From JBAZKV01 sp964443545 (GTDB lineage Bacteria; Margulisbacteria; WOR-1; JAKLHX01; JBAZKV01): 52,151 nt of DNA. The notes under the pieces are model-generated. The model was not told where the DNA came from and did not search any database. It worked only from the letters and a program-made list of their open reading frames with translations. Below are positions 1-8,405 of the stretch, piece by piece (positions within the stretch are counted from its first letter, which is position 1; every line of letters starts with the position of its first letter). Both the position numbers and the translations under genes were made by a program. The DNA lies in contig CAYUCV010000008.1 of assembly GCA_964443545.1 (NCBI GenBank), positions 1 through 52,151 of the forward strand. The letters are read 5' to 3'.

Positions 1-1025
1 TTGTTGACACAGGCTCTACCGATGATACAAAAGAGACGGCAAAAGCCCTGGGCGCGGAAGTTTTTGACTATGAGTGGAGCAACGATTTTTCCGCCGCCAG
101 GAACAATTCCATCGCCCATGCGGATTCTGACTGGATAGCCTGGTTCGACGCCGATGAACTTATAGAGGAGCAGGACCTGAAAAAGCTCCGCGACCACCTG
201 GACAGGACGGCAGCCGATACGGTCCATATTGTTGTCAAAGAATGCCCCTACGGCACCAAAGAGGCATACAATTCCTATTACAGGGACAAGGTCTTCAGGA
301 ACAACAAGGGCTTCCAGTTTACCAGGCCCATAAACGAACAGGTGAGCGCTCCTTCGGACTCTATGCCGGAAGCGGAAAAATATGACGGCGTCTCGCTTTA
401 TCACTGGGGCAGGAACCTCCCGGAAGAAAAGATGAAGAACAAGAATGCCGAAAGGGCCCGCCTTTTTGAAAAAGTGTCAGAGAACAATCCTTCTGATCCC
501 GTATACCTGCTCCTTCTGGGCATGAGATATCTTGACCTTGAGAGGTTTGTTGAGGCGGAAGAGACCTTTAACAAAGTGATCTCCGTCTGCAGCACGGGCA
601 TCGGCCTTGCAAAGTTCATCCGGGAAGGAGCGCATCTGGGCAAGGCCTGGACGGCATTCCGCTTTCAGGACCACGAAAAGGCCGCTGGCGAGGCCATGCT
701 GGCGATAGAGTGCAACGCAGATAACGCCGAAGGCTACTGCATAGCGGCGGGCTCCCTCCTTTCTATGGGCAGGATTCAGGAAGCCTTTGCCCTGCTGGAA
801 AAGGCGGTCTCTCTTCCCAAAAAACAGCATCCCGTGCTACCCAGCAACGACCTGTGCTGGAACGTGATGAGGCACTTGTTCTATGCCAACTGCCTGGTAT
901 CCGAAAAGCGCTACAGCGAAGCCATTCCTCACCTTGAAACTGTAAAGAGTTTTCAGCCGGAAAACGAAAGCGCCTCACAGCTGCTGGGACTGTTAAAGAA
1001 AGAGGTTGAGCAATGCAGAGCATAG
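1..1025 (+). CDS. GT2 family glycosyltransferase with TPR-like C-terminal region (5' truncated)
   Basis: The reading frame is open from base 3 at the window edge, so the N-terminus is missing. It begins inside a GT-A glycosyltransferase family 2 core: VDTGSTDDT, then FSAARNNSI, then WFDADE, whose DAD is the DxD metal/nucleotide-sugar site. A helical, TPR-like region follows from about residue 145 (VYLLLLGMRYLDLERFVEAE, later AIPHLETVKSFQPEN). Family knowledge: SunS-like GT2 proteins with TPR tails transfer sugars to peptides, proteins or surface glycans in the cytoplasm. The substrate here is unknown. The stop overlaps the next gene by 13 bases, so it is probably co-transcribed with the unknown helical cluster. 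A GTG at 342 is in frame but internal, because the GT core lies upstream of it. Confidence 0.88.
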   Translation, partial: VDTGSTDDTKETAKALGAEVFDYEWSNDFSAARNNSIAHADSDWIAWFDADELIEEQDLKKLRDHLDRTAADTVHIVVKECPYGTKEAYNSYYRDKVFRNNKGFQFTRPINEQVSAPSDSMPEAEKYDGVSLYHWGRNLPEEKMKNKNAERARLFEKVSENNPSDPVYLLLLGMRYLDLERFVEAEETFNKVISVCSTGIGLAKFIREGAHLGKAWTAFRFQDHEKAAGEAMLAIECNADNAEGYCIAAGSLLSMGRIQEAFALLEKAVSLPKKQHPVLPSNDLCWNVMRHLFYANCLVSEKRYSEAIPHLETVKSFQPENESASQLLGLLKKEVEQCRA

Positions 1026-2719
1026 TTGACAAGGCCGGCTCGCAGGAGATGGCTCAGATAGGAAATACCTGGGCCACGCAGAACCTGCAGAATGTCCTAA
1101 ACAAAGGCACGCAGACCGAAAAGACTCAGGAAATAAAGAGGTCGCTTGACCTTATGTCCGATGTGGATAACCTGGAAAAGAACATCATGACAAGGTCCCT
1201 TAACGCGCTTAGCACCATGGGGGTGGTAAGCCAGTTAAAGAGCGGGGAGACCAACATAAAAGGCCTCAAGGAAAAACTGAGGTCTTCGGACGACAGCGCC
1301 GATGACAGCAAAGAACTCCTTTCTTCCGACAACAAAGGCATCAAAGAAGAGATTAACGGGATGAAGCGCGTTTCTTCGAGACAGAAGATAATGCAGTGGG
1401 CAAAGGGGAAGTCGGGGCAGGGGACGGAGCAGAGCATCAACGAATTCGCAAGCCTTTCTTCCAAGATGATAATGGCCGACGGCAATCCGGATGCCAGGGC
1501 TGCCATCAAGCGAAGGATAGACGAGGTAAGGGCAAAACTGGAAAAAGAAGGCATGACCGGCGAGGAATTCCGTGATATCCAGACCCTGGTAAGGGGCCAG
1601 GCCAGAAAAGAGATCGCTCTCCTTATAAAGGATGCCTTCTTAAAAAGGCTGACGACCCCGCAGAAGTCCATAGAGTGGGCCATCAACGAAAAGGGCATAA
1701 ACAGCATACTGGATTTTGCGTTCCTCAACGAATCCCTCGGCGGGCACTCTTTTGGAGGCTACGACCTCCAGCAGACAACCGACAAGGCCAAGGCGGAGGC
1801 AGAGGACATCTTAAGATCGGTCGTTCTTAATGAATTTGAAAAGGATGTGGCTAAGGACGCTCTCAGTGCCAAGTCCTCAATAGGCAAGGACGAGATAGGC
1901 AAGTTCATAGAACTGGCCAACAGGGTTGGGGTGGACCTGCCCAAGTGGACCAGGGCCTGGGAGGACAAAAAATGGGACCTGGGCCTGCAGGAACTTCCGG
2001 AAAATGTCATCAACATGATAGGCAAGGAGAACGACGCAAAGCACGAGATGGGAAGCGACGGAAGAAGAAAGCAGCAGGAAGAAGAGGATGAAACCGCGCG
2101 CATAGAGATGGAAAAGAGCTCTCTGATAGACCAGGCAAGGGCGGTCTTTACCGAAAGGTATCTCAACTTTACCTGGGCCACTTTTTTCAGGACATCGTTC
2201 AAACTGAGGAGTGTAACCTCAAAACTGAAAAAAATGGGGCTCTGCGACAAAGAGATCAAAGAAATAAAGGACCAGGCCCTGGGCCTGGCCAGGGTCAAAC
2301 TGATAGCCCTTATAAAAGAGGCCTACATGGAAAGGGTTCTCCTTGTAGATGAGAGCAAGGCAAGGATAAGGATGGTGTCTAAAAGGCTCAACAGTCTTGA
2401 GGGTAAATTGAGGGAACTGGGCATAATCCTTGGGCAGGACGATATACGAAAGATAAAGGCGGAGATAGAAAGCACAGTATATGAATCCTCGGTCTTTAAA
2501 CTGATGAACCTTAGAGAAAAGAAAGAAGGAGTGGAAAAGCTCTCCGACAGCGAGGAAAAAGAACTGGTCTATCTTGTTAAACTGGTCAAGAAGCTGGAAG
2601 GCATCAAGTCCAGAGAAAAAAGAATGCAGGACTACGAGGCCAACAAAGGCCGCTTTATGGCCAATGTCCTTAACAGAAGGATAGGCAAAAAACTGAAACT
2701 GATAGATTCGAGGATATAA
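1013..2719 (+). CDS. Unknown large alpha-helical protein with three related repeats
   Basis: I do not recognise this 568-residue protein. It is highly charged and almost entirely predicted helical, with no signal peptide or membrane segment. By eye it holds a repeated helical module of about 45 residues. Copy A is at about 172-215 (KLEKEGMTGEEFRDIQ, then ARKEIALLIKDAFLKR). Copy B is at about 402-442 (KLKKMGLCDKEIKEIKD, then ARVKLIALIKEAYMER). A weaker copy C is at about 464-502 (KLRELGIILGQDDIRKIKAE). A low-complexity acidic/lysine linker lies at about 350-370 (RRKQQEEEDE). The start ATG at 1013 overlaps the glycosyltransferase stop, and the next gene starts one base after its stop. It could be structural, an adaptor or a secreted helical protein. 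The sequence does not decide. Confidence 0.8.
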   Translation: MQSIVDKAGSQEMAQIGNTWATQNLQNVLNKGTQTEKTQEIKRSLDLMSDVDNLEKNIMTRSLNALSTMGVVSQLKSGETNIKGLKEKLRSSDDSADDSKELLSSDNKGIKEEINGMKRVSSRQKIMQWAKGKSGQGTEQSINEFASLSSKMIMADGNPDARAAIKRRIDEVRAKLEKEGMTGEEFRDIQTLVRGQARKEIALLIKDAFLKRLTTPQKSIEWAINEKGINSILDFAFLNESLGGHSFGGYDLQQTTDKAKAEAEDILRSVVLNEFEKDVAKDALSAKSSIGKDEIGKFIELANRVGVDLPKWTRAWEDKKWDLGLQELPENVINMIGKENDAKHEMGSDGRRKQQEEEDETARIEMEKSSLIDQARAVFTERYLNFTWATFFRTSFKLRSVTSKLKKMGLCDKEIKEIKDQALGLARVKLIALIKEAYMERVLLVDESKARIRMVSKRLNSLEGKLRELGIILGQDDIRKIKAEIESTVYESSVFKLMNLREKKEGVEKLSDSEEKELVYLVKLVKKLEGIKSREKRMQDYEANKGRFMANVLNRRIGKKLKLIDSRI

Positions 2720-2720
2720 A

Positions 2721-3497
2721 ATGACAATAAACTTTCTTGATATGTACGGGTTGACTAAGTTAGAGGACCGGCAGGTACTCTACAGCCCTAAAGCCGCTCT
2801 TGACAAGGCCGGAGAGGCTGTTGCGGCCTATAAATCCTCGTCCGCTGCTGCTCCTGTGCCGTTCGAAGTCCTTCTCAAGACGGCCCCTGCAAGGATAGAG
2901 CGGCTCTCGTCAGAACTTGAAAGAGATAAGGGTATATCAGGCAGTACCATTGAAAGAGCAGGCTCTTCGCTGAAAAGGCTGGAAGAGACTGTTAATTTAA
3001 GGGCTGACCTTCAGGCAGGACTGCTGGCGCTTAAGGAAAAAGGAGTGCCGGATTCAGATGCTAGGGTGGTCCAGATAGAAGGAATGATAGGCCGCCTGGA
3101 CGGACATCTGCAGAAGGAAGTAGCACATTTGAACACTCTGGCAAAAGAAGACCCCAGGGTCGCTGCTATGTTAAAAGAGACAGCAGGTCCCGTTATTGCG
3201 TCAAGGGCAAGGTCTTCCGTCTCTAGCCCATTGCTGTGGCCTTTTGCAGAAGATGAGGAAGAATACCAAACATTTGATTACTCCAGCCTGTTTGGCAACT
3301 ATCAAAGTCCTTACGGGTACTGGCTTGATAAAGAACTGCAGGCCCATGAAACAGAAAAATGGCTCAGGCTTGTGGAGGATATCAACAGGAACAACGAGCG
3401 TTCCAGGAAAAACACTACAAGATATCTTGTTCAACTGGAAGAGGACCCGCTGGCAAGATCAAGACTGGCGATCGCGTCAATTCAAAAGGAGGCCTAG
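2721..3497 (+). CDS. Unknown helical protein, 258 aa
   Basis: I do not recognise this protein. Residues about 50-160 are amphipathic helices with coiled-coil character (IERLSSELERDKG, LKRLEETVNLRADLQAGL). They are followed by a Ser/Arg-rich linker, an acidic and aromatic stretch (FAEDEEEYQTFDYSSLFGNY, then SPYGYWLDKEL) and a charged helical C-terminus. There is no signal peptide or membrane segment. It starts one base after the preceding stop, and the Shine-Dalgarno for the next gene overlaps its own stop region, so it sits inside a tight operon. Its small-residue N-terminal half and helical build resemble the other unknown proteins around it. Confidence 0.78.
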   Translation: MTINFLDMYGLTKLEDRQVLYSPKAALDKAGEAVAAYKSSSAAAPVPFEVLLKTAPARIERLSSELERDKGISGSTIERAGSSLKRLEETVNLRADLQAGLLALKEKGVPDSDARVVQIEGMIGRLDGHLQKEVAHLNTLAKEDPRVAAMLKETAGPVIASRARSSVSSPLLWPFAEDEEEYQTFDYSSLFGNYQSPYGYWLDKELQAHETEKWLRLVEDINRNNERSRKNTTRYLVQLEEDPLARSRLAIASIQKEA

Positions 3498-3498
3498 C

Positions 3499-3972
3499 AT
3501 GAGCGCAATAGAGGCTGTGGGAGGCGTTTCAAAAGGCAGGGACGATATCAATCCTATGGCTGCGATGGCCCAGAGCATTATGGAAATGGCCCAAAACCTT
3601 CCCGCTTCTAAAGCAGCGCCTGTCCTTGAAGCCGTTGAGCAGATAAACACCTGTCTTAACAATATGCTTCACATAACCAGTCTTATGCCGCACGAAAATT
3701 CGACCTCAACCAAAATGAATATGCAGGCCATTTTGAACGACCTGCGGCAAATGGGGCAGGGGGTCTCCATGATAGCCGGCGGCGACAGTGCGGGAGCCTC
3801 GCTCGTTAGAGAGGCCGTAAGCGGCATTAACACCGCCATGGCGCAGATAGACATGTCTATGGTGGAAAACGCCATTCTCAACAGCGACAAGGCCGTAAAA
3901 GCCTCTCAAAAAGCAGACCCTTCTGAAATTGCCTTAGATCTTGCCAGAAAAGGCACCTCCATAAGGATTTGA
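3499..3972 (+). CDS. Unknown small helical protein, Met/Ala-rich
   Basis: This is a 157-residue protein with no family I recognise. The start at 3499 is chosen because AAAAGGAGG lies 6 bases upstream (3484-3492); the open frame extends further 5' but only as a shadow of the preceding gene. It is rich in Met, Ala, Ser and Asn, with amphipathic helices (AAMAQSIMEMAQNLP, MNMQAILNDLRQMGQGVSM). There is no signal peptide or strong membrane helix. Small Met/Ala-rich helical proteins in such runs can be filament, needle or translocator-type subunits, but I see no diagnostic motif, so that is speculation. A TTGACA at 3969-3974 overlaps its stop, but no convincing -10 follows. Confidence 0.75.
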   Translation: MSAIEAVGGVSKGRDDINPMAAMAQSIMEMAQNLPASKAAPVLEAVEQINTCLNNMLHITSLMPHENSTSTKMNMQAILNDLRQMGQGVSMIAGGDSAGASLVREAVSGINTAMAQIDMSMVENAILNSDKAVKASQKADPSEIALDLARKGTSIRI

Positions 3973-4036
3973 CAAAACCTTCTTTTTGGTGAAATCCGGT
4001 CTATCAGTTAAAGATATATATGTAGAGGGCATGTAT

Positions 4037-4129
4037 ATGTTTAGCAGCGGCATACAGATGTCGGTGTTCGCTTCGGCAATAGGGCTTGCTATGCAGAAGC
4101 TTAAAGAGCAACAGGCCTCCGCTGCCTCA
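4037..4129 (+). CDS. Unknown protein, N-terminal fragment cut by assembly gap
   Basis: Only 31 codons are visible before the gap. The start at ATG 4037 is preferred because AGAGGG (4024-4029) lies 7 bases upstream. ATG 4031 is in frame but too close to that site. The visible peptide begins MFSSGIQMSVFASAIGLAMQ and then turns charged (KLKEQQASA), as in a short amphipathic or weakly hydrophobic helix. It may be a separate small gene or the N-terminus of the long helical protein that emerges after the gap. The two flanks are in different frames relative to a 100-base placeholder, which is uninformative because the true gap size is unknown. Confidence 0.5.
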
Positions 4130-4229
4130 NNNNNNNNNNNNNNNNNNNNNNNNNNNNNNNNNNNNNNNNNNNNNNNNNNNNNNNNNNNNNNNNNNNNNNN
4201 NNNNNNNNNNNNNNNNNNNNNNNNNNNNN
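4130..4229. other. Assembly gap (100 N)
   Basis: Exactly 100 N. The other two gaps in the window have the same length, which points to a placeholder of unknown true size. It interrupts the unknown helical-protein cluster. Confidence 0.97.
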
Positions 4230-5376
4230 CCTCAGAGAACTGGTACGCCTGACCAAAGAACTTTACGCCGCAAAAATGCAGCGCACCCCCGACTGGCAGG
4301 TCCGTCTTAACGACAGACAATTTGCAGCAGAGTTCCTTTCCGAGTTCGCAAAACTCCACTCTTTAAGGACCAGGCATATGTTGAGCAGATGGGACAGCGC
4401 TTACTCAGAACTTGAACAGGCGATAAAGGAGAATAGGAATACCCCCGAACTTGCCGAGCGCCTGCTTTATGCAACCAGCAGGATCTTTCAGCATGGAGCA
4501 TGGATAGAAGAAATGTTCGGGACCTTTGGGGACGAACTGTACCATATCTGGCCGCAGATAAACGAAGCTGGTCTCAGAAGTTTTTTGACCGGCATCAAAG
4601 ACAGGGTTGAGAAGGCTAACACGCTGGTGCGCACAGGAGGGCTGCTGGCAAGGAACTTTGCTCCGCAGATCTATATCCGTTTTGGCGAAGTTCTGCTTGT
4701 CTATACACCTATGACAAGGAGAGGGCTGCGACATATGGCAGGAAGGGAGGCGGAAGAAACAGCCGAGGCGCAGACAAAACTAACACTAAGCTTTGGGAAA
4801 CTGGAAGAAGCCGCCCTTGAGCATGTTCAGGAAAAAGACAGACGCGCGTTCGAAGAGATAGCTCGCAAAGTGCGCCTTGAAGCGGCATTATTTGCCGAAG
4901 AAGTAATAAGATTAAAGATCGCGATTAAGCCGGAACTTCTTGCCGAACTCCTTGCCTACGCCGGCGGGGCCCCCAAACAAAACCTGGTAAAGATAGAGGC
5001 CGGCAGGATATCCTCTAACCTGACGGCTTATGGCAAAGGTGAGAACGGACCCTCTTCTCTGGTCCTGCTCCTTATTGCAAAAGGGGAGCTGCGCAACGCT
5101 TATACGATACTTGTTGAAGAACTGGAAAAGCAGTCGCAGGAACTTGAGGAAAGGAAAAAAGCGGAGCTTGAAAAGTATTATTTAAAACTTGAGCAGACAA
5201 AAAAATACCTTGAGCAATATTATGCAAAAGTTGAATCAGGAATTTTAGACATCAAAAAAGAGGAGAATACTATCGCCTCTGCAATGCTGGCACTTGCCCT
5301 GGAGATTGACTCTTTTGCCAAAAAAGATATACAATTAGTTGACGCAATGAACAGGATGGCGCAAAGACAGGCCTAA
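4230..5376 (+). CDS. Unknown helical protein with C-terminal coiled coil (5' lost in gap)
   Basis: The frame is open from the gap edge (LRELVRLTKELYAAKMQRT), so the true start is probably inside the gap; ATG 4276 is internal to a helix. About 380 residues are visible. The first 230 are mostly helical with aromatic positions (MFGTFGDELYHIWPQINEAG, FAPQIYIRFGEVLLVYTP). The last 100 form a long coiled coil (VEELEKQSQELEERKKAELE, then KKYLEQYYAKVESG) and end in a short helical tail. I see no catalytic motif, signal peptide or membrane segment. It is followed by another unknown gene 11 bases downstream with its own strong ribosome binding site. The family is unknown to me. Confidence 0.72.
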
Positions 5377-5387
5377 AGGAGAAGGAT

Positions 5388-5849
5388 ATGACAATATACG
5401 GGATAAGCGGCAACAAAAAGGACGACTTAGGGACCCCTGAGGCGGCAGCGGAAGCAATTAGAGGCAGGGCAAAAGAACTGATCAACTGCCTGGGGGATAA
5501 GGATGTCGAAGGGGCGCTTAAAGAGATCAACGGTATAGTAAGCAAGATGCTTGACCACGGGCTTTTGACAATAGACACACCTTCTATGGACCTTACTCCC
5601 AGCAAAACATCCATAGAAACCATGGCAAGGCTCCAGACCGCTCTAAAGACCTCTGCGGGGGATCCAGGATTAAGGAACCGGATGGTCGAAGCTCTGGGTG
5701 CCCTTCCCAAGGACGCCGACCTCAACGGAGTGGCAGCGGCACTGGAAAGCGCTTTAGGAAAAGCAGGAATAAACCTTCAGAACACGGCTTCGGTACAAAA
5801 GGCAAGTCAGGCTTCTAATCCTGACGCTCATAATAAGTTTATAGTTTAA
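5388..5849 (+). CDS. Unknown small protein, last gene of the helical cluster
   Basis: This is a 153-residue soluble protein that I do not recognise. AAAGGAG (5376-5382) sits upstream of ATG 5388. It has a short N-terminal segment (MTIYGISGNKKDDLG), then Ala/Leu-rich amphipathic helices (AAAEAIRGRAKELINCLGDK, VSKMLDHGLL, GVAAALESALGKAGINLQ). It closes the run of unknown genes; a new promoter with a different gene type follows within 40 bases. No conserved motif was visible. Confidence 0.75.
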   Translation: MTIYGISGNKKDDLGTPEAAAEAIRGRAKELINCLGDKDVEGALKEINGIVSKMLDHGLLTIDTPSMDLTPSKTSIETMARLQTALKTSAGDPGLRNRMVEALGALPKDADLNGVAAALESALGKAGINLQNTASVQKASQASNPDAHNKFIV

Positions 5850-5868
5850 GGCTATTGAGCTCCTTCCG

Positions 5869-5877
5869 TGATATAAT
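5869..5877 (+). promoter_or_regulatory. Extended -10 promoter for the GNAT genes, probably leaderless
   Basis: TGATATAAT, with its TATAAT at 5872-5877, is followed by exactly 8 bases and then ATG 5886. There is no Shine-Dalgarno between them and no good -35. A transcript starting about 7 bases after the -10 would begin at or next to the start codon. Confidence 0.65.
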
Positions 5878-5885
5878 TATCCCAA

Positions 5886-6395
5886 ATGTTAAAGGGAAAG
5901 CTTTGTTCTATTGCGCCCGTTGAGGCCAAAGACGCGCCCGAAATTGAGGACTGGAAAAAAGACAGGGCATGTCAAAGCCCTTATCTGGGCCTGGCGCTGA
6001 CCCACCCCGCGCTTACCGCCGAGGACCTTTTTAAACGCACAACCTCAAAAAGTTATCTTGTAAGGGACAAGAGTTCGGCTCTGATAGCCCTGATGGTAAC
6101 CGACAACGAAAAAGACCAGGACCGCAATATCGCACTGTATCTTGACAAAAAAGAAGGCTCAGCGGATGAGCCAATTATTGAGGCCCTGCAGTTGATGCTG
6201 CAGCAGCTTTTTGACGAAAAGAACCTGCACAGGGTATATACTCATACTGTGGACTCCGATAAAGCGTCCTTGAAGATCTTTGAGAAGCTCGGGTTTGTGC
6301 AGGAAGCGGTGCTGAGAGAACATCTTTATGTTAACGGCTCTTACCGCGATGTAGCGGTCCTTGGCCTGCTCAAGGACGAATACAAAAAATGTTAA
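5886..6395 (+). CDS. GNAT family N-acetyltransferase (RimJ/RimL-like), copy 1
   Basis: At 169 residues, this is normal for a single-domain GNAT. The C-terminal half has the hallmark acceptor/CoA region of the RimJ/RimL branch: NLHRVYTHTVDSDKASLKIF, then EKLGFVQEAVLREHLYVNG and YRDVAVLGLLKDEY. It acetylates an amino group using acetyl-CoA; the acceptor (protein N-terminus, amino sugar or small amine) cannot be read from sequence. The start MLKGKL matches the start of the next paralogue (MLKGRL), which supports ATG 5886. It overlaps the next GNAT by 7 bases and opens a three-gene acetyltransferase run that could act with the upstream glycosyltransferase on a surface sugar. That link is inference only. 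Confidence 0.85.
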   Translation: MLKGKLCSIAPVEAKDAPEIEDWKKDRACQSPYLGLALTHPALTAEDLFKRTTSKSYLVRDKSSALIALMVTDNEKDQDRNIALYLDKKEGSADEPIIEALQLMLQQLFDEKNLHRVYTHTVDSDKASLKIFEKLGFVQEAVLREHLYVNGSYRDVAVLGLLKDEYKKC

Positions 6396-6976
6396 AAGGC
6401 CGTCTTGCGGGGCTCCGCCCCGCCTGTGAAAAAGACATCGAAACACTGACCCCCTGGACCCTTGACCCTGAGCTGTGCCGGCTTCTTTACGGCTCTGTAC
6501 TTAACTCAAAGAACGAACAGACCGTCCATCTGCGCTCCATCATTAAGCAGCAGGCAAGCCCTTTTCCCGCAGCGCTCCTCTATATGATAGAGACCCGCTC
6601 AAAAATCCCGATAGGCTTTCTTAATTTGCATTCTATTGACTGGAAGAACGGCAGTCTAATGAACGATATGGCCATTGCAAAAGAAGAATACAGGGCAAAG
6701 GGGGCTTCCATAGAGATCATCTGTCTGACCCTTGACCTGGTGTTCAAAGAACTGAACATGAACAAGCTCTGCGGCAATGTCCATGATTTTAACAAGGCTT
6801 CTTTAGGTCTTTACAGGAAGTGTACTCCTTTCGGAATAGAACCGGAGGGTACTCTGCGGCAGCATGTGTTCAGGGCCGGAGCCTATCACGATTCCCATGT
6901 GTTTTCTATCTTAAAAAAGGATTACCTGAAAAAAGCGCAGCTTCTAAAGAAGCTGGCAGGGCTGGGGACACAATGA
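6389..6976 (+). CDS. GNAT family N-acetyltransferase, copy 2
   Basis: This 195-residue paralogue of the preceding GNAT begins MLKGRLAGLRPACEKDIETL. The acetyl-CoA region reads MAIAKEEYRAKGASIEIICL, then ELNMNKLCGNVHDFNKASLG and a C-terminal EGTLRQHVFRAGAYHDSHVF. The pattern NxASxxLYrK..GfexEG..R is the RimJ/RimL-type signature, slightly degenerate around the usual LGF (here CTPFGIEPEG). Its stop overlaps the next start as ATGA (6973-6976), so translation is coupled. The substrate is unknown. Confidence 0.83.
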   Translation: MLKGRLAGLRPACEKDIETLTPWTLDPELCRLLYGSVLNSKNEQTVHLRSIIKQQASPFPAALLYMIETRSKIPIGFLNLHSIDWKNGSLMNDMAIAKEEYRAKGASIEIICLTLDLVFKELNMNKLCGNVHDFNKASLGLYRKCTPFGIEPEGTLRQHVFRAGAYHDSHVFSILKKDYLKKAQLLKKLAGLGTQ

Positions 6977-7268
6977 AGATAAGGCATATTGCTACGCAGG
7001 ACATTGCCTTCTGCTCCAAGGCGCTTGGCTGCGATGAAAAGGACCTATTCGAATCACTTGCCAGGCCAAAACCTCTTTTTGAAAGGCCGCTCTTCTATGT
7101 GGTCTATGATGAGCAATCCGGGAAAAACCATGGAGCGTTCTCTTTCTCCTCCTTAGATTACAAGAACAAGCATCTTGTGCTGCTTGCATCCGAAAAGTCG
7201 CCGGAGTTCATCAAACTGGCGGCAGATTACGCGTTTTGTCAGCTCAACATGAACAAAGTGTATCTTTT
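6973..7268 (+). CDS. GNAT-like acetyltransferase, copy 3 (3' lost in gap)
   Basis: The start is ATG 6973, overlapping the previous stop by 4 bases; an open frame further 5' (from 6820) is shadow. The visible 98 residues have the GNAT N-terminal layout of mixed strands (FYVVYDEQSGKNHGAFSFSS) and reach the helix and strand FCQLNMNKVYL, which is nearly identical in position and wording to ELNMNKLCG in copy 2. The C-terminal half falls in the gap. It is most likely a third diverged paralogue in the same transcription unit. Confidence 0.7.
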
Positions 7269-7368
7269 NNNNNNNNNNNNNNNNNNNNNNNNNNNNNNNN
7301 NNNNNNNNNNNNNNNNNNNNNNNNNNNNNNNNNNNNNNNNNNNNNNNNNNNNNNNNNNNNNNNNNNNN
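7269..7368. other. Assembly gap (100 N)
   Basis: A 100-N placeholder between two convergent truncated genes: a plus-strand GNAT on the left and a minus-strand kinase on the right. The 3' ends of both are missing. Confidence 0.97.
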
Positions 7369-8405
7369 TTCTCAAAACAATTCGAGGCGTTAAGGTCCAG
7401 CAACATGCTCACCCACGATTCCGCGTAAGTTATGGATTTTCTCTTTTCGTCAACAAAGAACGCGGAGACCTCTGCCGCAAACACAAGGAACAGAAGGTCC
7501 TCCAGTTCCGCAGGGACTTTTGAGGCCTTGCAGTATATCTCCAGGTTCCTTTTGTAATTCTCAAGAAGGACCTGTGCCCTTTTTGACTTTTGTTCCGCTG
7601 TCCTTGACCTTGAATAGGGCGTTTCCCCCATGAACAGGATCCTGTGGGCCACGATATAGTAGTTGAAAAAGTCCATCAGCGGCAGGCCGCTGCTCAGAGC
7701 ATCTTCCCAGTCTATGACACATACTCCGTCTTTTTCTGAGGCGAGCAGGTTCCACGGGTTAAAATCATTGTGCACAAAGCATTTTTTTAGGTGCAGAGCG
7801 CTTTTGGGGCGCCTGGCAAGCACTTTGTTGCAGGAAGTCTCTATCATCTCAATATGCTGGGGAAAGTACTGGCAGACGGCAGCAAGCGGCTTCCTGATGT
7901 GGTCCTCAATAAAAGTGTCGTCAACCTCAACAGACCGGCCGTCCTTAATACCTGCAATCTCAAAAGCCGGTCTTATTCCAAGGGAAAGAAGGCTGTCCAG
8001 CTTTTCGGGGTCATTTTCCCTGTCAAGCAGTTCGTTAAAAGGCCCTCCGGCAACTCCTCCGGTGACAAGGACAGGAAGCCCGTTAATGCGCTCAAACGAG
8101 TAAAGGGGAGGGGCGGAATCTTTTAAGGAGGTAGCTGATAGATCTTTGAGGGCTTTTGCTTCGTTCTTCAGCGAGTCTTCGGCTGGCTTGCTTTCGCTGT
8201 ACCTGGGACATTTGATCACAACGAGGGGCTTGCCTCCGGCGCTCATGATAAAGGTCATGAGAGAGTTAAAGCCCGTTTTTCTGGCCGCGGCTATTTTGCA
8301 GGTGAGCTTGGTCAGGTCCGTTTCGGGAAGACCCAGGGCAACCCAGTTCATCATTATGTGCTTTATCAGTTCCGGATACTGCGGTCTTTTGTAGATCTCA
8401 AACAA
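7369..8405 (-). CDS. APH/choline-kinase-fold phosphotransferase (3' lost in gap)
   Basis: About 345 residues are visible. An ATP-binding lysine is seen in PLVVIKCPRYSES. The catalytic loop HNDFNPWNLL matches the HxDxxxxN motif of the aminoglycoside phosphotransferase/choline kinase fold, and the metal-binding Asp is in VCVIDWEDA. These enzymes phosphorylate small hydroxylated molecules in the cytoplasm; the substrate is not readable. Its start (8405) overlaps hisA by 8 bases, so it is the fourth gene of the ROK-hisH-hisA run. The C-terminus continues into the gap. Possible roles include a sugar, homoserine or choline-like kinase. Confidence 0.8.

Noticed and set aside
3196..3498. 5' extension of the gene starting at 3499
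   Set aside because: It overlaps the preceding gene out of frame, and a strong AAAAGGAGG sits just before 3499.
3967..3997. TTGACA after the gene at 3499 as a promoter
   Set aside because: No acceptable -10 at 16-18 bases downstream.
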